From assembly GCA_963660385.1 (NCBI GenBank), contig CAVKWQ010000025.1, forward strand, positions 1 through 23,074: a stretch of 23,074 bases of DNA, written 5' to 3'. The translations under genes and the position numbers were made by a program. The notes under the pieces were generated by a model that was not told the DNA's origin, searched no databases, and worked only from the letters and a program-made list of their open reading frames with translations. Positions 1-6,810 of this stretch are shown here, piece by piece; position 1 is the first letter of the stretch, and every line of letters starts with the position of its first letter. The stretch comes from Avelusimicrobium sp963660385 (GTDB taxonomy: Bacteria > Elusimicrobiota > Elusimicrobia > Elusimicrobiales > Elusimicrobiaceae).

Positions 1-1343
1 AATCCTTGGTCTATCATTGCGTCGGCTACTTTCTTAAAGCCCGCAATGTTTGCACCCGCCATATAGTTGCCCGTTAAACCGTATTCCGCGGCCGAGGCCA
101 GGCAACTGGTGTGGATGTTGGACATAATGCGCTGTAAGTATTTGTCCACTTCTTCGCGCGTCCAATACACGCGCATACTGTTTTGCGTCATTTCCAGGCC
201 GGAAACCGCCACGCCGCCTGCGTTGGACGCCTTGCCGGGGGAATATAAAATACCCGCCGCCTGAAAGGCCGCAATCGCTTCCGGCGTACAGGGCATATTG
301 GAGCCCTCGCATACGCATTTGCATCCGTTTTTAAGGAGCGTTTTAGCGTCGGCTTCGTTTAGTTCATTTTCGCACGCTGTCGGGCAGGCTACGTCGCACG
401 GAATATCCCACGTTTTGGTACCCGGGCGGAACTGGGCGGTTTTGAATTTTTGGGCGTATTCTTTTAGACTGCCACGGCGCACAAAAACTAAATCCTTTAA
501 GAAAGTAAGGCGCTCTTCGTCCACGCCGTGCCCGTCGTAAATACTGCCGTCGTAATCCATAAAACCGACGACCTTTCCGCCCAACTGCGTTAATTTTTCT
601 ATGGCGTAAATGCCCACATTGCCCGCGCCGGAAACGATACACGTTTTGCCCTTTAAACTATCCCCGCGCGTGGCTAGCATTTCTTGCGTAAAATACGCTA
701 CGCCGTAGCCCGTGGCTTCCGGGCGAAGCAGACTGCCGCCCCAGTTGGGTTTTTTGCCCGTAAAGGCGCCCGTAAAATCGTTGGTTAATTTTTTGTATTG
801 GCCGAACATATAACCGATTTCGCGCGCTCCGCAGCCCAGGTCGCCCGCGGGAATATCGGTATGATAGCCGATGTGGTGGTACAGTTCGTTAATAAACGAG
901 TGGCAAAAGCGCATTACCTCGCTGTCGGACTTGCCGCGCGTGTCAAAATCGCTTCCGCCCTTTCCGCCGCCCAAGGGGAGTGTCGTTAAACTGTTTTTAA
1001 AGACCTGTTCAAACCCTAAAAATTTCAGCACGTCCTGCGTAACAGTGGCGTGGAAGCGCATCCCGCCCTTGTACGGGCCCAAGGCGCTGTTGTATTGCAC
1101 GCGGAAACCGCGGTTGACGTGGATTTCACCCTTATCGTCCTGCCACGGCACGCGGAAGATAATGGTGCGCTCCGGCTCTACAATGCGTTCCAAAATGCGT
1201 TCTTTTATGTATAGGGGTTTTTGTTCCAGTACGGGCTTTAAGGTGTTGACGACTTCAAACACCGCTTGGTGAAAAACCTTTTGGGCAGGGTCCTTTTTGG
1301 TTTGTGCTTCCATAAATCCGGCAATATAACTGTTCATATCCAT
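1..1343 (-). CDS. gdhA: NADP-type glutamate dehydrogenase (3' end cut by window edge)
   Basis: Hexameric glutamate dehydrogenase, interconverting 2-oxoglutarate plus ammonia and glutamate in the cytoplasm; the main ammonia-assimilation enzyme if biosynthetic. The 447 visible codons end ...VADAMIDQG at the window edge, so only a few residues and the stop are missing compared with the usual length of about 447-450. Visible family motifs are GPYKGGMRFH, PLGGGKGGSDFD with the substrate and catalytic lysines, PAGDLGCGAREIGYMFG, and a Rossmann segment VSGAGNVGIYA. The start at 1343 (MDMNSYIAGF) is supported by AAGGAG 5 nt upstream. The ATG two codons later has no better site. It is divergent from the metalloregulator unit. 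NADP preference is inferred from overall similarity to the E. coli-type enzyme, not from a tested residue. Confidence 0.95.
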   Translation of the reverse strand, partial: MDMNSYIAGFMEAQTKKDPAQKVFHQAVFEVVNTLKPVLEQKPLYIKERILERIVEPERTIIFRVPWQDDKGEIHVNRGFRVQYNSALGPYKGGMRFHATVTQDVLKFLGFEQVFKNSLTTLPLGGGKGGSDFDTRGKSDSEVMRFCHSFINELYHHIGYHTDIPAGDLGCGAREIGYMFGQYKKLTNDFTGAFTGKKPNWGGSLLRPEATGYGVAYFTQEMLATRGDSLKGKTCIVSGAGNVGIYAIEKLTQLGGKVVGFMDYDGSIYDGHGVDEERLTFLKDLVFVRRGSLKEYAQKFKTAQFRPGTKTWDIPCDVACPTACENELNEADAKTLLKNGCKCVCEGSNMPCTPEAIAAFQAAGILYSPGKASNAGGVAVSGLEMTQNSMRVYWTREEVDKYLQRIMSNIHTSCLASAAEYGLTGNYMAGANIAGFKKVADAMIDQG

Positions 1344-1370
1344 AAACGCTCCTTGGGGTGGGATACCCTC

Positions 1371-1399
1371 ATATAAGCAAATCTGCCAAACAAAAGCAA
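1371..1399 (-). promoter_or_regulatory. possible gdhA promoter
   Basis: On the minus strand TTGCTT (1394-1399) and TTATAT (1371-1376) are separated by 17 nt and lie upstream of the AAGGAG ribosome site of gdhA. Both hexamers are only partial matches to the consensus. Confidence 0.3.
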
Positions 1400-1415
1400 G
1401 AGGATAAAAATATGT

Positions 1416-1421
1416 TAAGAT
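1416..1421 (+). promoter_or_regulatory. possible -10 box for the small ORF / metalloregulator unit
   Basis: TAAGAT matches the TAnnnT pattern and ends 8 nt before the ATG at 1430. No convincing -35 hexamer is seen. The position would put transcription start at or next to that ATG. Confidence 0.3.
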
Positions 1422-1426
1422 ATACA

Positions 1427-1522
1427 CAAATGTACTATGGGGGAAAGTATGAAATTGCCGTCATCTTTGCGCCTGTTCCGAAAGATTATTCTCAAATGTA
1501 CTACGGGGGAAGGTATGAAATT
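1427..1522 (+). repeat. 30-bp direct repeat pair over the metalloregulator start
   Basis: Copies at 1427-1456 and 1493-1522 agree at 28 of 30 positions and are offset by 66 nt, a multiple of three. Each contains CAAATGTAC, a GGGGGAA(A/G)G purine tract and ATGAAATT. The second copy supplies the ribosome site and ATG used by the metalloregulator. The first has an equivalent in-frame ATG at 1449. It could be a duplicated operator, a duplicated initiation region, or a repeat within a peptide. Confidence 0.85.
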
Positions 1523-1531
1523 AACGTCTAA
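1430..1531 (+). CDS. possible 33-residue small ORF with an internal peptide repeat
   Basis: An open frame starting at ATG 1430 and ending at TAA 1529-1531 encodes 33 residues. Its first and last thirds are near-identical: MYYGGKYEI at the start and MYYGGRYEI at residues 23-31, separated by a hydrophobic/proline stretch (VIFAPVP). The two DNA copies differ by one silent change (TAT/TAC) and one conservative change (AAG/AGG, Lys/Arg). The frame overlaps the first 17 nt of the metalloregulator gene in another reading frame, so its translation could influence initiation there. There is no Shine-Dalgarno before 1430. I do not recognise the peptide. The same bases could instead be a duplicated ribosome-binding and start region with no peptide product. 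Confidence 0.35.
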   Translation: MYYGGKYEIAVIFAPVPKDYSQMYYGGRYEINV

Positions 1532-1898
1532 TATGGAAGATTATTTAGAGGCCGTTTCGCTCTGCGCCAACGAGAAAGGCATTGCGCGCGTGAGCGATAT
1601 CCGCGATATGTTGGGCGTAAAAACCCCCAGCGTTACGGGCGCGGTGAAGGCTCTGGCGGAAGCGGGCTATATGGTTCACCAGCCGTATAAAGGCATTGAA
1701 CTGACGGCCAAGGGCCGCCGTGCGGCGGAGGACGTTAAAAAACGCCACGCCATTTTGAGCCGTTTTTTAACGCAGGTGCTGGGTGTAACGCCCAAAACGG
1801 CCGATATTGACGCTTGTAAAATGGAGCACACCATCAGCCGCGAAACGCTTGAAAAACTGCACGATTATTTGCACAGGCAAACGGGCGAGGAAAGATAA
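1515..1898 (+). CDS. DtxR/MntR-family metal-dependent transcriptional regulator, short form
   Basis: A 127-residue cytoplasmic repressor of the DtxR/MntR family. It has an N-terminal winged helix-turn-helix (about residues 5-70; VSDIRDMLGVKTPSVTGAVKALAEAGY) and a dimerisation/metal-binding domain (about 75-120), with no C-terminal SH3/FeoA domain. Putative metal ligands by alignment in my head to B. subtilis MntR are D9, E12, H78, C101, E104 and H105. MntR has Glu at the C101 position, whereas DtxR has Cys, so metal preference (Mn versus Fe) is open. The start at 1515 was chosen because MKLTSNMEDYLEAV aligns with the MntR N-terminus and GGGGGAAGG lies just upstream. In-frame ATGs at 1437 and 1449 would add a 22-26 residue N-terminal extension not typical of the family. 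It ends 1 nt before the prepilin gene. Confidence 0.9.
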   Translation: MKLTSNMEDYLEAVSLCANEKGIARVSDIRDMLGVKTPSVTGAVKALAEAGYMVHQPYKGIELTAKGRRAAEDVKKRHAILSRFLTQVLGVTPKTADIDACKMEHTISRETLEKLHDYLHRQTGEER

Positions 1899-1899
1899 T

Positions 1900-2457
1900 A
1901 TGAAGGGTTTTACATTGGTGGAAATGTTGGTGGTTGTTTTGATTTTAGGTATTTTGGTGTCTGTTTCCGTGCCCCAATACCATAAGGCTGTACAGCGGGT
2001 AAAATATGAGAAAATTCGCTCAGTTGCCGAAGCGGTCTTCCGGGCGGAGAAAGTTTATTATTTGAATAACGGACAATACACGGCCTTTTTGGAGGATTTG
2101 GATATTTCTTTGCCGGATTATATTTCGGAGCGGATATTATTTAAGGATGAAGAAAAGACTTCCTCCGATGAATCAGATGACAAGTCCTACGCGGCCTATC
2201 GTAAACGCCCGGACTATAAACAACTGCTTATGGTGGAGAACGATGAAGAGGCTTTCCGTATTGTATCGGCAGACTATACCTTGCCCGCCAATTACTGGAT
2301 TTGGGTGGCAAAGGCGGAAGGTTATACTATCCGGACTTGTAATTTTCCTCCGTCTGACGTTGATGCCCAAGCAGCCGCCGCAGGGGCGCAGTTTTGCAAA
2401 TTAGTGGGCGCAAAGGTTCCCGAACCCTTGGACGACTATGCGGCCTGGCTATTTTAG
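1900..2457 (+). CDS. type IV prepilin-like protein (orphan pilin/pseudopilin)
   Basis: A 185-residue protein with a class III signal: MKG followed by F4 and E8 (position +5 after cleavage), then a hydrophobic helix ending near residue 26. A prepilin peptidase would cut after G3 and the protein would be exported by a type IV pilus or type II secretion assembly. The C-terminal globular part contains an acidic stretch (about residues 82-95, DEEKTSSDESDD) and two cysteines near the C-terminus that could form the usual disulfide. The start at 1900 has GAGGAAAG (1887-1894) within the end of the regulator gene, and only 1 nt separates the two genes, so they are probably co-transcribed. No pilus assembly gene is in the window. 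Many such stand-alone pilin-like genes are known in Elusimicrobium; whether this one is a fibre subunit is unknown. Confidence 0.9.
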   Translation: MKGFTLVEMLVVVLILGILVSVSVPQYHKAVQRVKYEKIRSVAEAVFRAEKVYYLNNGQYTAFLEDLDISLPDYISERILFKDEEKTSSDESDDKSYAAYRKRPDYKQLLMVENDEEAFRIVSADYTLPANYWIWVAKAEGYTIRTCNFPPSDVDAQAAAAGAQFCKLVGAKVPEPLDDYAAWLF

Positions 2458-2486
2458 GCGGGGCGTTTTCTTTTCCTTAAATTTTC

Positions 2487-2492
2487 TATAAT
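2487..2492 (+). promoter_or_regulatory. candidate -10 box of the ileS operon
   Basis: A perfect TATAAT lies 34 nt upstream of the ileS ATG, in the only AT-rich gap between the prepilin and ileS genes. No good -35 hexamer is seen (TTTTCT/CGTTTT region). Confidence 0.45.
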
Positions 2493-2526
2493 ATAAATAT
2501 CCTTATATATTGGAGTGAATTTTTCA

Positions 2527-5346
2527 ATGGCAAAAAATAAGTATTCCCATACCGTTTTGTTACCCAAAACGGACTTCCCGATGCGTGCCGGTTTGGCGCA
2601 AAAAGAACCCAAAATTTTGGACTTTTGGAAATCTATCCATTTGTACGAAGCAATGCTCAAAAAGAACGAGGCCGGCAGACATTTTATTTTGCACGACGGC
2701 CCGCCCTATGCCAACGGGAAAATTCACATCGGCCACGCGCTTGATAAAACCATTAAGGATATTATTTTAAAAAGCCGCGCTATGTCCGGCTGCTACACGC
2801 CATATGTGCCGGGGTGGGACTGCCACGGCCTGCCGATTGAACAGGCGCTTTTAAAGGAATTAAAACAAGACAAAAAGCACATTACCGATGTGCCTGCCTT
2901 CCGCAAAAAAGCGCGTGCCTTTGCGGCTAAATTTATTGATATCCAACGCCAAGGCTTCAAACGCTTGGGCGTGCAGGGCGATTGGGATAACCCGTATTTG
3001 ACGATGTCCCCGCGCTACGAGGGTATTACGATTGGCGTGTTCTTGGATTTGATTGAAAAGGGCTACGTCTATAAGGGCCAAAAAACGATTACTTGGTGCT
3101 CCCATTGTGAAACGGCCCTCGCCGATGCGGAAACCGAATATAAGGACGTTAAATCTTCGTCCATTTATTTGCGCTTTAAACTGGCCAACCCCAATAAAGA
3201 AGTGTTGGGCAATTTGAATTACGAAAAGCCGGTTAGCCTGGTGATTTGGACCACTACGCCGTGGACGATTCCGTCCAATATGGCGGCGGCGGTTTCCAAT
3301 ACCGAAGATTATGTAATCTTGCAGGATTCCAATACGCAGGAATACTACATTTTGGCTGAAAAGTTGGCGGAAGAATTTTTGAAGGTGTCCGGCTTGGATT
3401 GTACCCAAGCGGGCAAAGTGCCCGGAGCCAATTTGGTAGGGATGAAATATTTCCACCCGCTTACGCACAAAGAAAACCCGATTATTTGGACCGACTTTGT
3501 AACGATGGATGCGGGTACGGGTATTGTGCATATCGCGCCCGGCCACGGCGAGGACGACTTCCGCGCCGGCAAACAATGGGGCCTGGAAACCTTCTGCCCC
3601 GTGGACGAAAAGGGGTGCTACACCAAGGATGCGGGCATTTTTGAAGGGATGCACGTCTTTGAAGCCAACCCGTTAATGGTTAAAAAATTGGACGAAATCG
3701 GCGCGCTTATTAAAGAACAGGAAATTACGCACAGTTATCCGCATTGCTGGCGCTGCCACAACCCGATTATCTTCCGCGCCACGGAACAATGGTTTATGAG
3801 CATTGACAAAGACGGCTTGCGCCAGAAATTAATGGACAATCTCTCCAACGTCAAATTCTACCCCGCCGGCGGCGAGGAACGTATGCGCTCTATGATTGGC
3901 CTGCGCCCGGATTGGTGCTTGTCCCGCCAGCGCTTCTGGGGTACGCCCGTAACGATTCTGTATTGCAAAAAATGCGGCAAAGCCCAAGTCAACCACGACT
4001 TGTTTGCCTTTATCAAAAAGCGTGCAATGGCCGAGGGTTCCGATTTTTGGTTTACCGACCCGGTGGAAAAATTAATGCCGGAAGGTTATCATTGTGATTG
4101 CGGCTGCCACGAATTTAGAAAGGAAACCGACATCTTGGACGTGTGGTTGGATTCCGGCGTATCTTGGGCGGCGGTGTTAAAGGACCGCGGCTTGGATTTC
4201 CCGGCGGATGTGTATTCCGAAGGCTCCGACCAGCACCGCGGTTGGTTCCAAAGTTCTTATATTCCGTCCTTCACGCTGGAAGGCACCGCTCCGTTTAAAA
4301 CCATTTTAACGCACGGTATGGTGCTGGATCAGCAGGGCCGCCCGATGCACAAATCCTTGGGCAACAGCGTGGACCCCGAAGACGTAATCAACAAATACGG
4401 CGCAGATATCTTGCGCCTGTGGGTGTCGTTTGCCGATTACCAAGGCGATGTGCGCATTTCGGACGAAATTTTGGGTGGGCCGATTGATACCTACCGCAAA
4501 ATCCGTAACACGGTGCGCTATGCGCTGGGCAACTTATCCGATTACGACCCGGCCTTGCACAAGGTGGCGGGCAAAGATTTAGCCGAAATGGACCGCTATA
4601 TGCTGGGCCGCTTGGACGCATTAATCCAAGAAGTCCACGCCGGGTACGAGGAATTTAACTTCCGCCGTGCAATGCGTGCCATTACGGATTTCTGTATTTT
4701 GGATTTGTCCTCCTTTATGTTGGACGCGTCCAAGGACCGCTTATATACGCTGGGGGCTTCGTCTCCGGCGCGCCGCAGTGCGCAAACCGTACTGGCGGAA
4801 ATTGCGGTAACGTTGTTGCAATTAATGGCGCCCGTGCTTTCCTTCACGGCCGAAGAAGCCTGGCAGGAACTGCGCAAAACCGCCTTGGGGCGCGACTTGC
4901 CGCAGAGCATTTTCCTCTCCAATATGCCGGCGAACGCTTCGCTGATTCCGGATGTAAAACTGGAAGAAAAGTGGAACAAAATCCGCCGCGTGCGCGAAAC
5001 CGTGCAAAAGGTGTTGGAAGATGCCCGCCAAAAAGGCGTGATTGGCTCCTCGTTGGAAGCCAAGGTAATTTTTAAAACGTCTAAACCGGAAATGAAGGCG
5101 TTCTTACAGGAAACCAAGGACTTGTGGCCGGAAATCGCCATTGTGTCTGTGGTGGAAATTGCAGACGGCGAGGACGAACTGACGGTCTCTTGCGAACACG
5201 CCGCCGGGCATAAATGCGCCCGCTGCTGGCAATGGAAGGAAGATGTAGGTTCCAATGCCCAATATGCCGACTTGTGCGCCCGCTGTGCCGGCGTGCTGGA
5301 AAAAGAGCATATTTGCGTGGACTGCGAGGAAAAAGTAGGTGCGTAA
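2527..5346 (+). CDS. ileS: isoleucyl-tRNA synthetase
   Basis: A class Ia aminoacyl-tRNA synthetase of 939 residues that charges tRNA-Ile in the cytoplasm. Visible motifs are the HIGH box (residues 67-70 in YANGKIHIGHALDK), WTTTPWTIPSN at the start of the CP1 editing domain, a KMSKS equivalent written as PMHKS (606-610, followed by LGNSV), and a C-terminal zinc knuckle with C897, C900, C917 and C920. The PMHKS form is a known variant in several bacterial phyla. ATG 2527 was preferred over the in-frame GTG at 2515 because the GGAGTG ribosome site (2512-2517) overlaps that GTG and is 9 nt before the ATG. The 3' end overlaps lspA by 8 nt, giving translational coupling. This is the first gene of a long plus-strand run. 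Confidence 0.98.
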   Translation: MAKNKYSHTVLLPKTDFPMRAGLAQKEPKILDFWKSIHLYEAMLKKNEAGRHFILHDGPPYANGKIHIGHALDKTIKDIILKSRAMSGCYTPYVPGWDCHGLPIEQALLKELKQDKKHITDVPAFRKKARAFAAKFIDIQRQGFKRLGVQGDWDNPYLTMSPRYEGITIGVFLDLIEKGYVYKGQKTITWCSHCETALADAETEYKDVKSSSIYLRFKLANPNKEVLGNLNYEKPVSLVIWTTTPWTIPSNMAAAVSNTEDYVILQDSNTQEYYILAEKLAEEFLKVSGLDCTQAGKVPGANLVGMKYFHPLTHKENPIIWTDFVTMDAGTGIVHIAPGHGEDDFRAGKQWGLETFCPVDEKGCYTKDAGIFEGMHVFEANPLMVKKLDEIGALIKEQEITHSYPHCWRCHNPIIFRATEQWFMSIDKDGLRQKLMDNLSNVKFYPAGGEERMRSMIGLRPDWCLSRQRFWGTPVTILYCKKCGKAQVNHDLFAFIKKRAMAEGSDFWFTDPVEKLMPEGYHCDCGCHEFRKETDILDVWLDSGVSWAAVLKDRGLDFPADVYSEGSDQHRGWFQSSYIPSFTLEGTAPFKTILTHGMVLDQQGRPMHKSLGNSVDPEDVINKYGADILRLWVSFADYQGDVRISDEILGGPIDTYRKIRNTVRYALGNLSDYDPALHKVAGKDLAEMDRYMLGRLDALIQEVHAGYEEFNFRRAMRAITDFCILDLSSFMLDASKDRLYTLGASSPARRSAQTVLAEIAVTLLQLMAPVLSFTAEEAWQELRKTALGRDLPQSIFLSNMPANASLIPDVKLEEKWNKIRRVRETVQKVLEDARQKGVIGSSLEAKVIFKTSKPEMKAFLQETKDLWPEIAIVSVVEIADGEDELTVSCEHAAGHKCARCWQWKEDVGSNAQYADLCARCAGVLEKEHICVDCEEKVGA

Positions 5347-5827
5347 GGGGCTTAAAGCCGCCCTTACTTGGTGCAGGCAGAACAAAGCGGTACTGTGGAG
5401 CGCGGCCGGGATTTTATTCTTGGACCGTCTGACCAAGGTACTGGCCTTGCGCCTGCTGATTGAAAAACCTTTGGAACTGTGCCCGTTTTTCCACTTACGG
5501 TATGTGGAAAATACGGGCGCGGCCTTTGGTATGATGCAAAACGGCAATTTCGCGTTAATTTTTGTAATGCTGGCCGTGATTGCGTACATTGTATTTAGTT
5601 GGAAGGACCTGACGGAGCACGGGAAACTCGTCAAATGGGGGGCTGTCTTCATTTTGGCGGGTGCACTGGGCAATCTTTATGATAGAATAACGTTAGGCTT
5701 TGTAGTGGACTTTTTGGATTTTCGGGTTTGGCCCGTGTTTAACGTGGCGGACTCTTTCATTACCATTGGGGCGTGCTTGTTTGTATTATCCTTATTTTTT
5801 CACGCACCCAAACGGGAGGCTAAATGA
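5339..5827 (+). CDS. lspA: lipoprotein signal peptidase (signal peptidase II)
   Basis: A 162-residue inner-membrane aspartyl protease that cleaves the signal peptide of diacylglyceryl-modified prolipoproteins. Four hydrophobic segments are visible. Signature motifs are YVENTGAAFG (55-64), GALGNLYDR (108-116), VVDF with catalytic D124, and FNVADS with the second catalytic D138. The start is a GTG at 5339 that overlaps the end of ileS; GAGGAAAAAG precedes it. The ileS-lspA order is common in bacteria. Its stop overlaps the start of the following lipoprotein gene (ATGA), so the enzyme is coupled to one of its likely substrates. Confidence 0.97.
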   Translation: MRKGLKAALTWCRQNKAVLWSAAGILFLDRLTKVLALRLLIEKPLELCPFFHLRYVENTGAAFGMMQNGNFALIFVMLAVIAYIVFSWKDLTEHGKLVKWGAVFILAGALGNLYDRITLGFVVDFLDFRVWPVFNVADSFITIGACLFVLSLFFHAPKREAK

Positions 5828-6807
5828 AGAAAGTATGTATCGTTTTGGCGGCCTTGCTATTGGCCGCGGCTTGCAGCAGCGACACGCGTTTATTTAAGGA
5901 AGCCCAACTGGCTACCTCTAAGGGAAATTTCACGCAGGCTATCCAACTCTATACCCGCCTACTAAAACAAAACCCCGAAAACGCCGCCGCTTTGGCCAAC
6001 AGAGGCTTATTATGGGAGCGTTTACCCGTCAAAAACGCGCAGGAACGCGCGAAGAACCGTTCGTTTGCCGAGCGGGATTATTTAAAATCCATAGAAGTAA
6101 ACCCCAACTTGCCCGAAACGTATAACAACTTGGGCGCGCTTTATGTGGATACGGGGCGCAATATGGACGCGGCTTTTTATTTAACCGAAGCCTTGGCCCG
6201 CAACCCGCGCTATTTTACGGCGTATATGAACCGCGCGTTGGCGTATTACCGCTTGGGCCGCACTTCTTCTGCGTTGGCCGATTTTAACAGTGCGTTTAAA
6301 CTCCGCCAAGATGAACCCCTTTTGTTCTTAAACCGCGGGCTTACTTATTTTGCTATGGGGCAATATGAATCGGCGGTGGACGATTATACGTATATGATGT
6401 CCTTGGACCCCGATAATGCCCGTCCGTACTTGGAACGTGCCCGCGCATTTATCAAAATGGGCTACCCCGCCAATGCGTATGCCGATTTGGAAGAAGCCGT
6501 AACCATTAAGCCCACCTATGCGCTGGCCTATTATTATATGGGCGATTTGATGTACCGCAAAGGCGAAAAGGATTACGCTTTGGGCCTGTTGGTAAAAGCC
6601 AAGGAACTGGCCAGCCAGTATGTGCCGACATATGATTTAATGGGCGATATGCTGGCGGTAGAGGACCCCATTGCCGCGACGGCCAACTATATGGTTGCCA
6701 AAAAGTTGGACCCGGCCAATGCGGCCAAATACGATGCCAAAATTCAAATGATGCGCACCGAACAAGGGCGCGAAAGAGTCTTGGCGGCGCGGTTCTTTCC
6801 GCGGTAA
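5824..6807 (+). CDS. TPR-repeat lipoprotein
   Basis: A 327-residue lipoprotein with a signal peptide and lipobox (LAAAC; C17 would be lipidated after cleavage by signal peptidase II). The rest is mostly tetratricopeptide repeats: about seven 34-residue helical pairs, for example around residues 98-131 (YNNLGALYVDTGRNMDAAFYL) and 166-199. TPR scaffolds bind proteins, and the lipid anchor points to an envelope complex, but nothing identifies a partner. The ATG overlaps the lspA stop by 4 nt, with GGGAGG (5814-5819) upstream. A short run of 3 nt separates it from the ATPase gene, so the operon continues. Confidence 0.93.
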   Translation: MKKVCIVLAALLLAAACSSDTRLFKEAQLATSKGNFTQAIQLYTRLLKQNPENAAALANRGLLWERLPVKNAQERAKNRSFAERDYLKSIEVNPNLPETYNNLGALYVDTGRNMDAAFYLTEALARNPRYFTAYMNRALAYYRLGRTSSALADFNSAFKLRQDEPLLFLNRGLTYFAMGQYESAVDDYTYMMSLDPDNARPYLERARAFIKMGYPANAYADLEEAVTIKPTYALAYYYMGDLMYRKGEKDYALGLLVKAKELASQYVPTYDLMGDMLAVEDPIAATANYMVAKKLDPANAAKYDAKIQMMRTEQGRERVLAARFFPR

Positions 6808-6810
6808 AGT

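Noticed and set aside
1356..1368. GGGT/ACCC palindrome in the gdhA leader
   Set aside because: Only 4-bp arms; too short to support an operator or attenuator.
1437..1514. Upstream in-frame starts (1437, 1449) for the metalloregulator
   Set aside because: They add a 22-26 residue N-terminal extension not expected in MntR-type proteins, while 1515 aligns with the family start and has its own ribosome site. An alternative use of 1449 cannot be fully excluded.
2860..3654. 264-codon open frame on the minus strand inside ileS
   Set aside because: It lies wholly within a clear ileS gene, has a composition typical of an antisense shadow and no recognisable domain.
4596..5255. 219-codon minus-strand frame opposite the end of ileS
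   Set aside because: Antisense shadow of the tRNA-binding and zinc region of ileS; Ser-rich translation with no family resemblance.
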